Part shown: positions 10,991 through 24,290 of the stretch, piece after piece
Layout: each line of letters opens with the position of its first letter
Position numbering within the stretch: the stretch's first letter is position 1
Assembly (NCBI GenBank): GCA_013399305.1
Contig: VXAI01000246.1
Location: 423,879-487,878 of the forward strand
DNA from: Rostratula benghalensis
Lineage: Eukaryota > Chordata > Aves > Charadriiformes > Rostratulidae
Direction: 5' to 3'
Length of the DNA: 64,000 nucleotides
Translations under genes and position numbers: made by a program
Notes under the pieces: generated by a model
Told to the model about the DNA's origin: nothing
The model's input: only the letters and a program-made list of their open reading frames with translations
Database searches by the model: none

Positions 10991-13900
10991 AGAATGCAAC
11001 GAACGCAGCATATTGGGGTGGGGGGAACTGTTGGAAATGGCAAGAAAATGACAGTTTCTGTGTGTGATTGATGAAAGCCCTCTCTGCCCCTGAGACTGCT
11101 GCTTCCCCTGGACTGTGGTTCACCTGCTCGGTACCAGTTGAGGTCTGGCTCTGGTGGATGAGCTTGGAGGCTGAGGGACCATGAGGATGGAGCCCAAGAT
11201 GGTCTCACCTGCACCCTGCCTTTGCCTGGGGACACCAGTACTGAGTGGGACAGGAGTGGGGGGGAGAATCCTGTGGATGTGCCTTAAATGGGATGCTTTG
11301 AAGCTGTTGGGAGGTGAAACTGGAGTTGCTGGAGTGGCATCGGAGGAGGTGGTAGCAGGAGTTAGGAGCAGCCATGTGACTCTCATCCCCTGAGGGACAA
11401 GCCGTGTCACAGCATCCATGTGGCTACAAACCTAAGGGAGCAGCCCACTGCTCCATGGCAGCAGGTTGTCTAATTATAGAGGCCACGGAGGCACCTTTAA
11501 GCATCGTGTAAACCTGAAGTGCGGATCTGGGGATGAGTCTCTGACTCCCAAAGAACAGGGAAAAGGGAAAGAATCGCTGATGTGCTGCCCAGGGGGGACA
11601 CTTGCCCCTCAGCCAAGGTGCTGGCACTGGGGAGAAGAGAGGGGCCCTGGTACTGTCTCAGTGGGGCAAGAACATCTGTGGAGGGAGGGAGAGAGGAAAG
11701 CAAACCCTGTTACTAGCACAAATACTCCTGAAAACTCGGAGCAGCTTTTGCATGAGCGAGGAAAGCAGCGTTAGCCACACAAACCATCTGGAGCTCCCTG
11801 TGGGGATTCAATAAACTTCCTCAAATTGCTTTAGACGTTTCCCACTCTCTCCACTCATTTTATGTGCAGAGTTCAGCCAGACACTGCTTCCCATTTGAAC
11901 ACCACTTGTCACTTATATGTGGGTTGGTTTTCTTCTCTCTGCCCCTGCTTTGTTCTTCTGGCTCTTGAGTCTCTCGTGTCCATCCCAGGGCTGGCTCTGG
12001 GTGCAGGGTGTCCCTGCACCTTGGCATGGGTCACGCAGCTCTGGGTAAGTCACAGTCGACCCCGTCATGCTGTGAGGGCACAACACCTCCCCATGGTCTG
12101 TCACAGCAAGGAGGTGATGGCTGGTAGGTTTGCACACCAGGGAGGGACTCTGCTGCCCACCCCTGCCTTCCCTCTACCTGCTGTCCCTTTGCTCCGTGCT
12201 TGTCACCCTCTCTGTCCTGCCTGGGCTCCAGCCCTGCCGCAGTGTGGGCAGTGGTGCCAGCAGCACCAGCTGGTGACCACGTTTCTGCCTGTCTGCTGCT
12301 TCTCAGGAGTCAGACCACGGCCACCCGCTCTCCAGCAGTGAATTATGATATAAAAATAAGCATAGGCCTGATTATTGGCTTTGTCTGCTTTTTGCAAACA
12401 GATGCTCCATTGTTTATTGAGCCTGTTCTCTAAACCCACTGACATGGACGTGGTATTTTAGATTTGCAGGCACTCTTGTATCTTAATTTTTAAAGTGCAC
12501 CCTTTAAAATGCCCGACAGATGCAGTTTGCATCTTGTTCGTTAGCGTGACCTTCTCCCACGGGATGGTGTGCTCAGCAGCAACCCCAGCCCAGAAGAACT
12601 TTGCTTCCCAACACTCTCACAAAAGCCGATCCCACCACAGCCTTGCTCCAAAGAAGAAGCCATGTACGTGTGTGTCACACGCAGCTTTCCCTCACTGATG
12701 CTCAGTCACTCATCTCAAGGTGAAACTTTGCTGGGCTGGAGCTGACCCCTGGCTCAGGGTCTGATAGCTTTCTTCTAGAACAGATGTGATAATATGACCA
12801 TCATTAATTGATCATTCCAGCCCTCAAAGTATAGGAAGCCCGAAAGGAAGTTGCCCAGAGCATGTTCTCCGCTCTGTTGGATGACCAAATAGGTACTTTG
12901 GGCACCTCTTTAGCCTTAATTTGCTCAAAACCCAATTTCCCCTGAATATACAAGCTCTCATGATGATAAAATGAGCTTGTGTCAAACATCACCTGTAAAG
13001 GGCTGTCCCTTGTCTATATGCAGACACATGGCAAACAGTTTCATTACAGAAATCAATTGTATATAGGTAATATTTGGAAATATTATGCCTACCACAGTTG
13101 CTGTGTACATGCTGGATAGAAAAGGACCCCTGCCTGTTTGTTGTGCTGTTTGTGGTGTTTCCAAATCTCAGCCCAGTCCCCTCTACTGATATTGCAGGAG
13201 TGTGTCCCCAGTAAGAGGATTTGGTGATGCTCTGCAACACTCAGCAATTTCAGCTCCCGGGGATACAGAGGAACAATTTCCCTTATGCTCCTTTTCACTT
13301 CAGGTTCCATTTCTGAGGAAACTTAAAAGTAAAACTCAGCCCAAATTACCCTGTATTTGCTTCCCATCAGAGTGAAGCGATACGATAGCATTTTACTTTA
13401 TTTCTGAATGAAACCCAGTTTCTTAGTCAAGTGCTTCTGTATGTATCCTGCTAAATAAGAGGGAAATGCAGGTGCTTGAAGGGTGGAATCCAGCCTGCTT
13501 CTCAGCAGGCTTGGCTGGTTCCAGCTCCCAACCCAAGGAGACACAGGAGGACATCTCCTTCTGGAGTCCTTCCTCTTGGTTTGGAGCGGAGGTGGCCAAG
13601 CCGTGACCCCGGGTGACAGCGGTGACACCCTGCACTGGCTCGTCCCCACCTGTGCCTGTGAAAAACCAAGGCTTTTCTGAGCACCTGTACTTCTAATGGG
13701 ATTTAATGGAAAGACAATAAGTCTGCCTGAAAGCGTTGATGCTGTGTAGCAAGAACAAAAGTTTCTGCAGTGGGGGCATGTGCAGAAGGAATGGAAAAAG
13801 CCAAGAAAGAAATACTGACCTAGGCCAGACATTCTCTGCTGATGATGCCAGATCTGTGTTTGTTAGATCTGCTTCTAAGATAATGATAGAGCAATTTTTC

Positions 13901-14419
13901 TAAGCATCTTGGTGACAGACATTCTCTTCCCTGAGTTCTTCAAAGGAAAAAAGCTCCTTTTTCTCAGACCTCACTGAGGTCACTCGGGCTACGGCACAGC
14001 AACGCTGCGTGGCTTTCAACAGCATTTTCAATTAACACCAGAATCTAATGAGAGTACGTAATCACAGGTATTGGACTGCCACGGGACAGGTAGGAGGTAC
14101 AGACTTCAAATGCAGGATCTTCAGAAACCCAGCTTAAAAAAAAAAAAGCTTTTTATGCATTTATTAGCCTGGTGTGTGCCGCTTCACTTGCGTGTTGTGC
14201 CGAGGGGACAGCAGTTTGTTAATTCTGAGAGAAGGAGAAAAAGCTTTGCCCCATCAGGACCAAGACTGGTCCCAACAAGCAGAAGCACAGTGGGGAGCAG
14301 CAGCAGGCACAGCCAGGGCTGTAACTCATATTCGGGTAAAGAATGGGAATGGAAGCTGTTCCACCACGGGGAGCCGGGTCAGCAGAGAGCAAAGGAGGAC
14401 AATGGCCTCCTGTAGCTGA
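10991..14419. other. Intronic, no gene
   Basis: Mostly unique moderate-GC sequence. A 159-codon plus frame at 11862-12341 has no recognisable domain and looks like chance. No repeats of note. Confidence 0.55.
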
Positions 14420-14790
14420 GAATTTACTACTATTATTAATGTTTAATTCATGCATCACAACATCAGCCTTCAAGCCACAAGTCACCCGAGTCTGGAGCTG
14501 CTTTTGTTGCTTCGATAGTCAGAAAAAAAAAAAAAATTCAGTGCAAACTCAATAGGGAGTGGAATTTCGAAGCCATATATTAGATTTGTGCCCTAGAAAA
14601 GCAAGTAAAGAGGAGGAACCTTTATTATTAAGTGTCCCCGTAGCACAGACTCTCTGAGACTGAAGTCGCCTGGCACGTTCAATTGGAAATAATGTTTTCA
14701 AAAACAAGATGCGTCTGTTCTCACCTCCCCTAATGAAATTATTTAGCACACTACTATTATACTGCTTCAAGAAATAAGATTCACTGGATG
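14420..14790. promoter_or_regulatory. AT-rich island
   Basis: Contains ctactattattaatgttt, ttaattcatgcatcac and an A14 run near 14522. Non-coding, unique; candidate conserved block by composition. Confidence 0.25.
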
Positions 14791-15829
14791 ATAAAAATGA
14801 CAGGAAAAATTGATCTGGGCAGAGGAAGTAGGTACAGAGAGACAGTGGTGACCTGAGCAGCTGTGCCCCGGCGCAGAAACCCTCTGCATAGTGCTGCTGC
14901 TAGAAAAAGCAGTTTCTAACTGTGGTAAGAGTGTGCTGGCTTCTGTTTTGTTCACAGTTATCCAAAGACGCATGGTGTTTAGAGGCCTCAGTTCAGGAAT
15001 GTGTAGGATGTGTGACTTCCCAGTGGTGGGAAGGGTTGGTGATTAAACCAAATGAAGAGAAGAAGAAGAAACAGCCCTTGAGTCCCTTTTCTCCCAGAAT
15101 TAAATTTCTGATTCTGCTGTTGATATTTTCAGAGATGTGCTGTACAACAGAGACCTTCGCCCTCTGCTCTTAGGACACTGTGACCTCTCTACTCTCTACA
15201 TGGAGCCCTCAAAGGTGATGCCTTTTCCAGGGATTTTCATTTTTTTTATCCCTAAACTTGATGGGAAAGCATGAAATGCCAAATTCTACCTTAATGCCTG
15301 TGCCACACTGGCCTATCCAGCTGCACCTTGCCATCCTCTGTGCCCTTTCACCATCCTCCCAAAGGCTGCCTCAGGTTAATTTATGCTGGTCGTCTCCTCT
15401 GAGCTCTGCACAGCTCGGCCCCATTCACACCAGTGCTGAAATCCAGCACTGAATAAGAGAGACAGCTTTATCACCCGAATCCCAAACCTCGTCAAAGAAT
15501 GAACTCAGATTTATTTGACAACTCTTTTCCATGAAAATATGTTGAGAGGCACTGCATGAGTACTGCTGCTAAATGCTTCATTAGTTGACTTTCCTGCCAG
15601 CTCTGCCCAGCTCAGGTTAACTGGTCCATCCTGCCACCCCCTTGAAGGCCACCATCTCCCCACTTCTGTAACCCCTCCCCAGCTTTCACACTGTTTGTTA
15701 GAGCCAGGCTGTGATTGCCCAGCTCTCAGCCATGGGAAGCTCTGCTGGGGTCTGAGCCTCCCCTCACAACCGCAGTCTGGGCTCCTCCTCTGGTACCCAT
15801 GGGAAAAAATACCCTTCAGCATCCCTCAG

Positions 15830-16240
15830 TGACGCTCAATTGCACTTTTCTTTTCATGTAAAGGTTGGGAAATATGTATAAATGTTTTCTGTGTGTTACT
15901 TCTGCGCTGCTAGCGACAATTACATCACATTCACCTAATAATCTCCTATTGATTTATCTGCATTTCAGAGGATTTCACCTGTTCTCCTCTACCTTGCTAA
16001 CCACAGATGCTTTCCCAGGATGTCTTTAGATTTCTGTATAAATTTTCTACTTTGCATCACTTCTAATTTACCTTTATTGCTACCAATTTCATATTTTTCC
16101 TTTATGCCTTTTGTTTTGTTTCTGGCTTTCAGTTTTATTGCTGGCTTGACTTCAGCAATAAACTGGGATGGGCTCCTAGCCAAAGCTATCATCTTCTCTG
16201 ATTTGCCAAGGAAAATGTCTCTCCATATTCTGGTAAATTC
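15830..16240. other. Strand-asymmetric AT-rich stretch, possible decayed element
   Basis: Strongly T-rich on plus and A-rich on minus. The minus strand holds a 67-codon Lys-rich open frame (15989-16192, containing IAEVKPAIKLKARNKTKG). It matches no family I know, has no flanking structure, and may be the remnant of an old retroposed or repeat sequence. Protein coding is unlikely. Confidence 0.25.
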
Positions 16241-19200
16241 TTGGAAGCTGCGTGGTCACAGTGTCCTCCTCCTGCTGGAGGTTGGGCTGCGGGGGGGCTC
16301 CCCGGGAGCTGCCGATGGGACCCTGGTGCCAACCCTGGGTGAGCAGTGCCCAGAACCAGAAAGTTACTCAGAAAGCTGAAATGGCAGGGAATGTTGCATC
16401 TCAGACCCCTCGGAGCACAGGCTCTGACACAGCTCTCTTCTGCACTAAGAATCCCCCCCGAGTGCTGTGATGAAGGGGGGTTTCAGCTCCTTTTGAGGCA
16501 GGGTCTTTTTGCCCTTCACTGCAGCACTGAGACGTTGCTCAGAGGAGCAGGAAGATGCTCCCTGCTTGACACAAAGCAGTAGCTGCTTCTGGGACTCTGA
16601 AGCACCTTTTCCAGATACTTTTGAGCAGGTTTTTCCTTCAGTCAGATAGGAGTGAAGCCCATGTCCCGTCTCACAAGTGTCTGACCATCTCCCAGTGCTG
16701 CAGGTGCCAGCATGGAGCCTGGGGAACACGTTTGCCCCAGCCCCTGGCATGGGGAGGAAGAGGAGGAGGAGGAGGAGGCTGACAGATCCTGGCTTGTGGG
16801 AGCGAGAGGGTGTGCAGAGCATCACTGGCACCTGCAGCACTCCCACCCCAGCGTAGGTCCTCCTGCCACTCAGCATAAGCTGGGGTTTTCTAGAAAAAGT
16901 TATCAATGCTTTCATCTGTGCTGCTGGAACTGCTGCACAGTCCCCACTGCTCTGAGGCCCGGGACATGCAGCCAGTGAGGGGCCATGGCAGTGAGACACT
17001 TCCCGCACTGCCTCCAGTGGCATCCTCCCTCCCAGGTCCCCTCCAGTCCCAGCACAGGGCTAGAGGAAGGCTTCCAAGCCCCCCCTCTGAGATCCTGCAA
17101 AAGCATCTGTTGGGGTCCAATTTCTTCTCTTTTAAGCCTCCTCCAGGATGCTGACAGCATTTCCTGCCGTTTAGAGGGAGCTGCAGAAAGCTTTTCAACA
17201 GCCATGGTAAATTCAAAGTATTGGGATTTAAAACCAGTGGTCACGGGGGTTCTGATGTACCTGGCTAAGAGAAGGCTCCATTTTCTTTGCTCTCTGTGAG
17301 CCCACTCCAGCAGTGCTATTCTGAATAACGCACCGGTTCCTAGAATCTCAGGCACAGGCTGAGATTGCAGTATTTTTAAGACATAATGAAAAAGGTAATT
17401 TTCCCAGCCTCCCTGCAATCTTCATCATTGGGGAGGTATTTTGTGCAATTTTCAGTACTAGCTATAATCATGCTCCCGGAGATGATAGCATGCTGCCGCA
17501 TTGCCAGGGGTTCTTTGAACCCTGCCAGGCTTTGGGCCCCCCCAAGTGAAGGGAAGAAAGAGTGAGTACAACCGTAGGTGCCACCGCTGCTGGAGCTGCT
17601 CCCTGAAAAAGCCCTGCGCTGTGAGCACAGCGTGTCCTCTGGGCAAAGGTTGGCCTAATACCCAGATCTGAATCTCTGATTCATGAAGATGGGAAGCTTA
17701 GAAACCCAGGGATCAAAGGGGAATGAAGCCCTTGAATATGTTAGCACACAGGATGTATGTCCCGTGAAAGGGACACCGATGTGTCCCTGGCCATGTACCA
17801 TGGTCTGTCACTCTTGTGCCACGCTGTTGCTGCAGGGGGAGGAACCCACAGCACTGAGATGGTGATGAGCATCATCATCATTTGGGCAGGATTAGTTGCT
17901 GTTCAATGGAAGGGACATGAGGTCCATGGGATGTCCAGCACATTAGCTTTTGAGGGCGTGATGGGACTTGGAAGAGCTTCCAGATGGCCAGGGACTCAGG
18001 AACCCTCGCTCTGTCTGTGGTGGATTTGCTAAAACCAAGTGTGGAGGGGGAAGAGGAACAGGTCTGCTGGAGGAGATAAGGGCTGGAGTGAGAGGCACGG
18101 GTCTGAAGGCAGCCAAGCTGCGTGGGTGCCACTTCCCAAATTCCTGAGAGTCCCTCTGGGGGCTGGTGTTGTGCCCAGCTGGGGAGGCAGGGGAGCAGTG
18201 CTGCGGCGTGGGGTCCCCCCTGTGCCCCCAGACCCCGCTGTGCTTGCAGGAAGGAGCCGTGCTCTCCCCCCACTGCATCCCCTCACCCCACGGAGAGGGT
18301 CTGTGGACCCAGCTTTGTGGAAGGTGGTGTCTCAGGGATGTGTGAGTGTGTGGTCAGGAACAGGACAGTGGTCCCAGCCCCTGCTCAGCGGCCAGAGCTC
18401 GTGGGGTGACGCTGTCTGGGATGAGCTCCATCTGCTGACACAGCAGCTCTGTCACACCAGCAAGGGACACGCTGGCTGGGAGGCTGCCTTTCACGCCCTG
18501 ACTGCTTGTACCAGATGAGAGGGAGCTGAGGGGTAAACACAAAAACCAGCACAGGGTCTGGAAGACCCCTGCAGCTGATGGGGAGGGGACAGCAGAGATG
18601 TGTCACCGGTGGAACGGGGTGCAGGAGCCTGGGCAGCAGCCGCCACCACCATGCTTGGGAAAGAAAAACCTGCCTCTTGTGCTCTGTGCCAGAAGCTGTT
18701 CACCAGAAAGCAAATCACCCACAGGAAGGGCCGTGAGGAGAGCAGAGCTCCCCAGTGGGTGTGTGGGGGGGTCTGCAGCAGCTAATCTGCAATCATTCAC
18801 TTAATCAGGATGCCCCTGTCACAGCCCTGCTGCCTCGCCTCTCCGGCGGTAGGGCTTGTGATGTGTATTTGCAGGCACAGGACACAAACAAGCTGTAATG
18901 CTCAATCAGATGATGTTGGAGATTTCAAGGAAAACAGAAATGAAAATGTCAAACCTGTTAAGCTTTGGAGTGCTTTCACCAGAACGTGGGCAGGAGGGAC
19001 TCCAGGAGGCTGTTTAAAAATAGGAGCCAGAGGGAAATTGCTCTCACAGTGGTGACATTCTGGTGTTGATGCCCTGCTGGAGCACTGTTCACTCTGCTTT
19101 TTATAGATCACAAAAGGGGGGAAAAAAAACCAACCACAACCCACCGTGGAATCATTAATTTATGAACCCACTCAAAAAGCCAGGGCTCAAAACTCAACTC

Positions 19201-20063
19201 AAGTTCAGCCTTGATGGTGTCCGTGTCTCAGCTCTGAGTGCCTGAACAAAGAGGCAGGAGAAACACAGGCAGTTGTCCAAGGCTTGGGGACTCTTATCAT
19301 CGTATTTACCTTTGCAAGGGCAGCATAGGACACTTGTGCTTCGGAAAGGTGGTATCTCACACCTCCTTTGCATCTCTCAAGTACAGATGTCTGCTTCAGT
19401 GAGGAGGAGAAGAGCAGGTCAAGTGCCTGCCCTGCCCCTGCACTGCTCCAATGAAGAACCAGCCAGAAACCTGCTGAAAACTGAATTTCCCGAGAGTGTG
19501 GGGGGAGGATGAGCACTGGGAGGGGGCTCAGGAACTTTAAGTGTTAAGGTAACACAGTTGTTCCTCCTCTGTGAGGTCACTCTGCACTTAAGGGGTCAGG
19601 AAGGGGTTACTGGTGGGGATTTCAGCCTGCCTTTAACTGCAGTTAAAGGCCATTCCATGCTGTGTGTCACTCAGGCTTTCTCTCAAACTAAAACATGCAT
19701 ATGCCACAGCATCCTTTCTGGTGACTATTTACTGTAAACCTTCGCTTTACACTGTCTCAAACAGGAGGCAGAGATACTAGAAAGCTTTTGAGATTGAGAC
19801 CAGTGCACTGGGAAATGTGGTGTGTAATGCACTGAGGCTGATGTTCCTGCCTCCAGGATCCCTCCTGCACCAGGGGCTGGGAGCAGAGAGGATCGGGCCC
19901 ACCACATCTGGCGCAGGGGTCCTGTCCCTCCTCCTTTCCTCCCTCCCCTTCCTGCACAGGGGGGTCTTCTCTTGCCACCACAGTGCAGTTGCTTCCCTGT
20001 GCCAAGGAGGATTTTGCCAGGACTGTGGCTGAGGGCTTTGGCCAGGAGCTCTTTGGCAAACAG
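16241..20063. other. Intronic, no gene
   Basis: GC-rich unique sequence with a short (GAG)n run near 16756-16778. Several long frames on both strands look like products of high GC; none carries a recognisable domain. Confidence 0.55.
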
Positions 20064-20180
20064 CATCGATGGATGGGGAGAGTGGGTACCATCCCCATCG
20101 GTGGATGGGGAGAGTGGGTACCATCCCCATCGGTGGGTGGGGAGAGTGGGTACCATCCCCATCGGTGGGTGGGGAGAGCA
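20064..20180. repeat. 32-bp minisatellite
   Basis: About 3.7 copies at an exact 32-bp period. Each unit contains ggggagagtgggtacc followed by atccccatcggtgg. Unit boundaries recur at 20067, 20099, 20131 and 20163. Frames through it are low-complexity. Confidence 0.93.
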
Positions 20181-20956
20181 GGTCCCAGCCTGCAGCACAG
20201 CCCAGCTCCCACAGCCAGCAAAGCAGCCGTTGTGCTGACCTGTTCCTCACCCACCTTTTGGATCTCCCCCTCAGCCCCTGTACCAGAAGGGTTGGTGCCC
20301 AGCAGCTGTTTCGGTGATGGGGTTGCCTGTGGCTGCAGCATCCCCGGGGCAGCATCCCTGCTGGGACAGCCTGGGCTCAGACCCAGCATGTCCCCTGGGG
20401 TGTCACATGAGCCCATGGGAAGGTTTCTTTTTGCAGCAATTCATGAAGGCCACCGGGATTCCCTAATGTTTACAGCTGCTCTCTTAACAGAAAAGGGGTT
20501 TGTTCTAAGCCTACAAATGTAGAAACGTATTGCCCACCCCATTTTTCTTCTTGTCTGAGGGGAGGCCAGGCTAATACATCACTGAGTCTGCAAAGCAATG
20601 TCACAGCCATCAACTAACGTGCAAAAATGCTATGAATCCTTCCATCCATAACCCCTACCAGACTGGGGGCTCCCATTGTCACTGCCCTGCCCTTTCTGGG
20701 GAACCCACTGCCCAAGGCTCATGCCACAGAGCAGAGGCCCAAACTGGCTCTTTCTCAGTGCCTGGGTCGGCAAGGAATGGACCTGCTGGTTCCCACTGTG
20801 CTGAGCCAGCAGCTGAAATGCTGCGTTCTGGAACTCTGAGAGAGGGGGTGGATTCCTGCACCCCTTTTCTGGTCTGACTTCGTAATGTGCCATCGCTGTC
20901 TTCCCTGTCCCCCTGCTCCAGTCACTCTTCCCTCCACCTGCATCATGTAGTTCTCA
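20181..20956. other. Intronic, no gene
   Basis: Unique GC-rich sequence between the 32-bp minisatellite and the polypyrimidine tract. Nothing specific. Confidence 0.5.
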
Positions 20957-21128
20957 CCCCCTTTTTTCCCCCCTTTTCCCCTTTTTTCCCCCCTTTTACC
21001 CCCTTTTTTTCCCTTTTCCCCTTTTTTTTTCCCTTTTTTTTTCCCTTTTTTTTTCCCTTTTCCCCTTTTTTCCCCCCTTTTTCCCTTTTCCCCCACCCTT
21101 TTTCCCTTTTTTTCCCCCTTTTCTTCCT
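20957..21128. repeat. Long polypyrimidine (C/T) tract
   Basis: About 170 bases almost wholly C and T, in alternating blocks of C3-C6 and T4-T9, with very few purines. A mirror-like homopurine-homopyrimidine tract can form triplex (H-) DNA and is a frequent polymerase stall site. Confidence 0.9.
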
Positions 21129-22179
21129 AGCTCTTTACATCAGAAGCTCTTTACGACTGCCTCTTCCCCTGGGCGTGCAAAGCCCCTGTCACGATAGACG
21201 TCCGACCCTCCTCGCTGTCCCTGTCCCCAGGCCAGCAGGAGCACGGTGCCGTGGGTCTCTGCCCAAGTGGGATGTGGTGAGGACAGCTCTGCCACGGGTG
21301 GCCTCTGCTTTTCCCCTGGGGCTGTGCGGGAGCCGTGTGCGGGGTAATCAAAGCAGGGAACAGACAGGGAGACGGCAAATCCACCCAGCAGTGCAAAGGG
21401 CAAGGCGAAAATCAAGAGTCTGATGCAGACATTCAGGTAGAAGATGACAAAAACATAAACAGCACGCTAGTGCCTGTAAATGAATTGCTGAGCAGCAGCC
21501 GGGAGAGAGGCACTGACGGGCACTGACAGCTCCTCTCATCATCTTTTCAATTACCTGCTGAACAGGGGACCTCACACGTGGCAGGAAAGTCACCGTCCCT
21601 TATAGAAAGCGGCTGGCAGATCAGCAGCTCTCCCTTCCCTCCGAGAGGAGAAGGGATAAAGACCAGCTTAGAAGGTTTCTAAGCCCTCATTCAATCCCCT
21701 GACAGTATTGATTGCTCTCCTCCTGCACGTAGCGGGGAGGGAGATGGCACCCATATCCCCCTGCCCCATGGGTGCTGCTGTGGGGCTGGGTGACCCCATG
21801 CTGGGGGGGCTGTGCCCTTCTCCAGATACCTGGAGGCCAGGATTTTCCCTGGTAGTGGGAAAAGGGCTCTCCTGGAGGTGTGTCCAGTGGCTGATTTATG
21901 CAAAATTAATATTAATATCAATGGATGCAAAAGATGCTCCCCTGCTGCCCGCGTGCGAGACACAGCGAACGTCCGACTCTGTACCTGGGGGTCACTGCCT
22001 GGCTTTGGGTCAGATAAAAAGCATCTCCTTGAGGCAGAAATCCCAAAGGAGAAGAGCTCCTTGGCCCCTCTTGCCATGGGAAAATGAAGGCAGGAGCTGC
22101 AGCGGCTGCAAAACAGCCTGGGGGGAGAGTGGAGCTGGGCTCCTGGGCTGGAAAAAGCGAAGCAGGGAAACAAAAACTT
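21129..22179. other. Intronic, no gene
   Basis: Unique sequence; a small AT patch around 21896-21925 contains ttatgcaaaattaatatt. No gene. Confidence 0.5.
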
Positions 22180-22565
22180 TGGTCACATAAAAAGTCGTAA
22201 CGTTCACCTTATAAAACACACAAACTCCGTGATTTAAAGGGAGGAAAACTACTATTTGTTTCCAAATTTACAGGCAATAATACTTGATTTAGATCCTTGT
22301 CTGCCTCCTGTATAGACTGCAGTATAATTTAAAGGACAATAAAGTCTGGGACCATAATACCATCACCACAATAAATCAGGCTGGCTACCACTACTCAGAA
22401 CAGAAATTATTAATCTGTGTTCCAAATGATATGCCTGCATATTGCTTATTTTAGCTGTTTATGCAGCAAGATGAGATAGCACTTTCCCCCTGTTATTATT
22501 TTTTACTTTTTGCAATGAATTACTGTCTCCTCCTACCAAAGGGGCATTTATTACCCAGTATATAT
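22180..22565. promoter_or_regulatory. Strong AT-rich island
   Basis: Nearly 400 bp of unique AT-rich sequence with sharp borders, including caggcaataatacttg, cagtataatttaaagg, gaaattattaatctgtg and ttatgcagcaagatg. One of the better conserved-element candidates by appearance. Confidence 0.33.
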
Positions 22566-23959
22566 GGGGGCAGCCTGGCGTGTTGCACAAAGCATCTCAC
22601 ATCAGGGTAGAACTTTACGGTGTACGACGGCACTGTTCAGTTCTAGGATGTTCTCCAGGCTGAGGGCACTCATTCATCCCTGCCAGCAGCAGCCAGAATG
22701 CAGCGGTGATGGGCACCAGCCAGGCTTGGGACAGGGCACCTGGGCAATGGTGGCACTGGGCAGGCTGGGTGGTGGTGCCATGCAGTGGGGAACAGAGTGG
22801 GGCCATCCAGAGAGCCTGTCATCACCTGGGACACGGTGACACCATCAGTGATGTTCCCAGCCCCTGGGAATACCCTGGCCCTGTCCTCCTTGCCCTGTGC
22901 CTCCCCGGAGGGCTCGGGGCACCCGGAGGCTGTTCGTGCCCTACACAATTACAGACCATCAGCGTTGTTGGCAAAGTGTATTTACAGCCCTAAGATGGAA
23001 TTTAACTTTTAGACTTTCAAATTTAGGGGAATTTTTAATAGTGCAAGGGAGAGACAAAGCACATATTTTTGAAGGACAAAAGCACACATTTTGGTGACAA
23101 AGCACACTAAGGAACTGGTTAAACTTTGACTGATTTCTGGCAGCCAGTTCAGGCCCCAGATGGGGGGTGGAAGAGTCTGTAGCAGGTTCCCAGCACACCC
23201 AATGCCACCCAGTGCCCTTGGGCTCCGTGGTGGTGCTGGGAGCCCTGTCCCCACAGGAGGGTCACAGCGTGTGTCCTGGGCAGAGCTCCAGTCTGCTGTC
23301 ACATTGTCACCTGCCGATTGCCATCCCACAGCTGCCAATCTGAGCAAGGCAGTGATTGACCCAGAGCAACAAAGCAAGACTGAGGCTTCTCAATTCTCTT
23401 CCCTTGGGACAGAAGCTAATTAAGGGCAGAGCACAGCGGGACCAGCATCGCTGCAGACACCTCCCTTTCTTTTCTGTAAAATCACAGCCACCACCGGGAA
23501 TTTCCTCATCCCTCCAGGCTCAGCTGAACACAAAGAGCCATCCCGGGGAGCATGGGGGAAGCATTTCCCTTTCAATACCTTTTCCCAGCAATGGACTGAA
23601 AATTGTGAGACTTTAGACCCCGTAAGGTTGGGGGCTGCTCTCATGTCCTTACTGAGGGTCGACCATACAAGGCCTACCTTCCTCTAATAAAAATTAGTGT
23701 TTTCTGTTCAGGAGTGATGAGACTGGCCCTGGAGCAGAGGAACACCCCACACCCCACCTGGGGCCTTAACCTGAATGCAAAATATCGTGAGCTTCACATT
23801 TTCAATTAGCAGAATTGCCAATTCTCCTGAAATCCCTGGGATCTCAGGAAAGTGCCACTGTCTCGGGCACAACCTGCACGCTCAGGGCTTGTGTCAACGT
23901 TACCAAGGGACTGACATCATGTCCATTTGCAGGGGTGACCTGTTTTCATCCAGAGGAAA
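22566..23959. other. Intronic, no gene
   Basis: Unique GC-rich sequence without recognisable features. Confidence 0.5.
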
Positions 23960-24290
23960 CCATTGAGATGTTAATATGAATTTCAATGTGCTCCCAAGGA
24001 CTAGCTAAAAAACTTGTGTTTTTAATAAAGTGCAATTGATTTGTTAAACAAATAGTACTTTTTTTAAAAATAAACTTGCAGCCTCCTACATTGTCTGCAA
24101 ACCACATTCTGTCTGAAGCAAAGGGCTGACAGTTACATTTGTACATAATGAAATATTCAGCGCTGAATTTTTCCCCAGGAATGTCCCCATCTGCTGCTAG
24201 ATTTCTTTCTCCTGCTAATTATTAAATATATCTGAACAGAAATAAATAATAGATCTCCTTTAAAGAAGCAGAAGTAAAATTTAATGACTG
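23960..24290. promoter_or_regulatory. AT-rich island
   Basis: Contains gtgcaattgatttg, gttaaacaaatagtac and ctgctaattattaaat. Non-coding and unique; candidate regulatory element. Confidence 0.28.

Noticed and set aside
18600..18785. Short plus-strand frame with CALCQKLFTRKQITH, zinc-finger-like
   Set aside because: Cysteine and histidine spacing does not fit a C2H2 finger, the peptide is short and isolated, and there is no neighbouring finger array.
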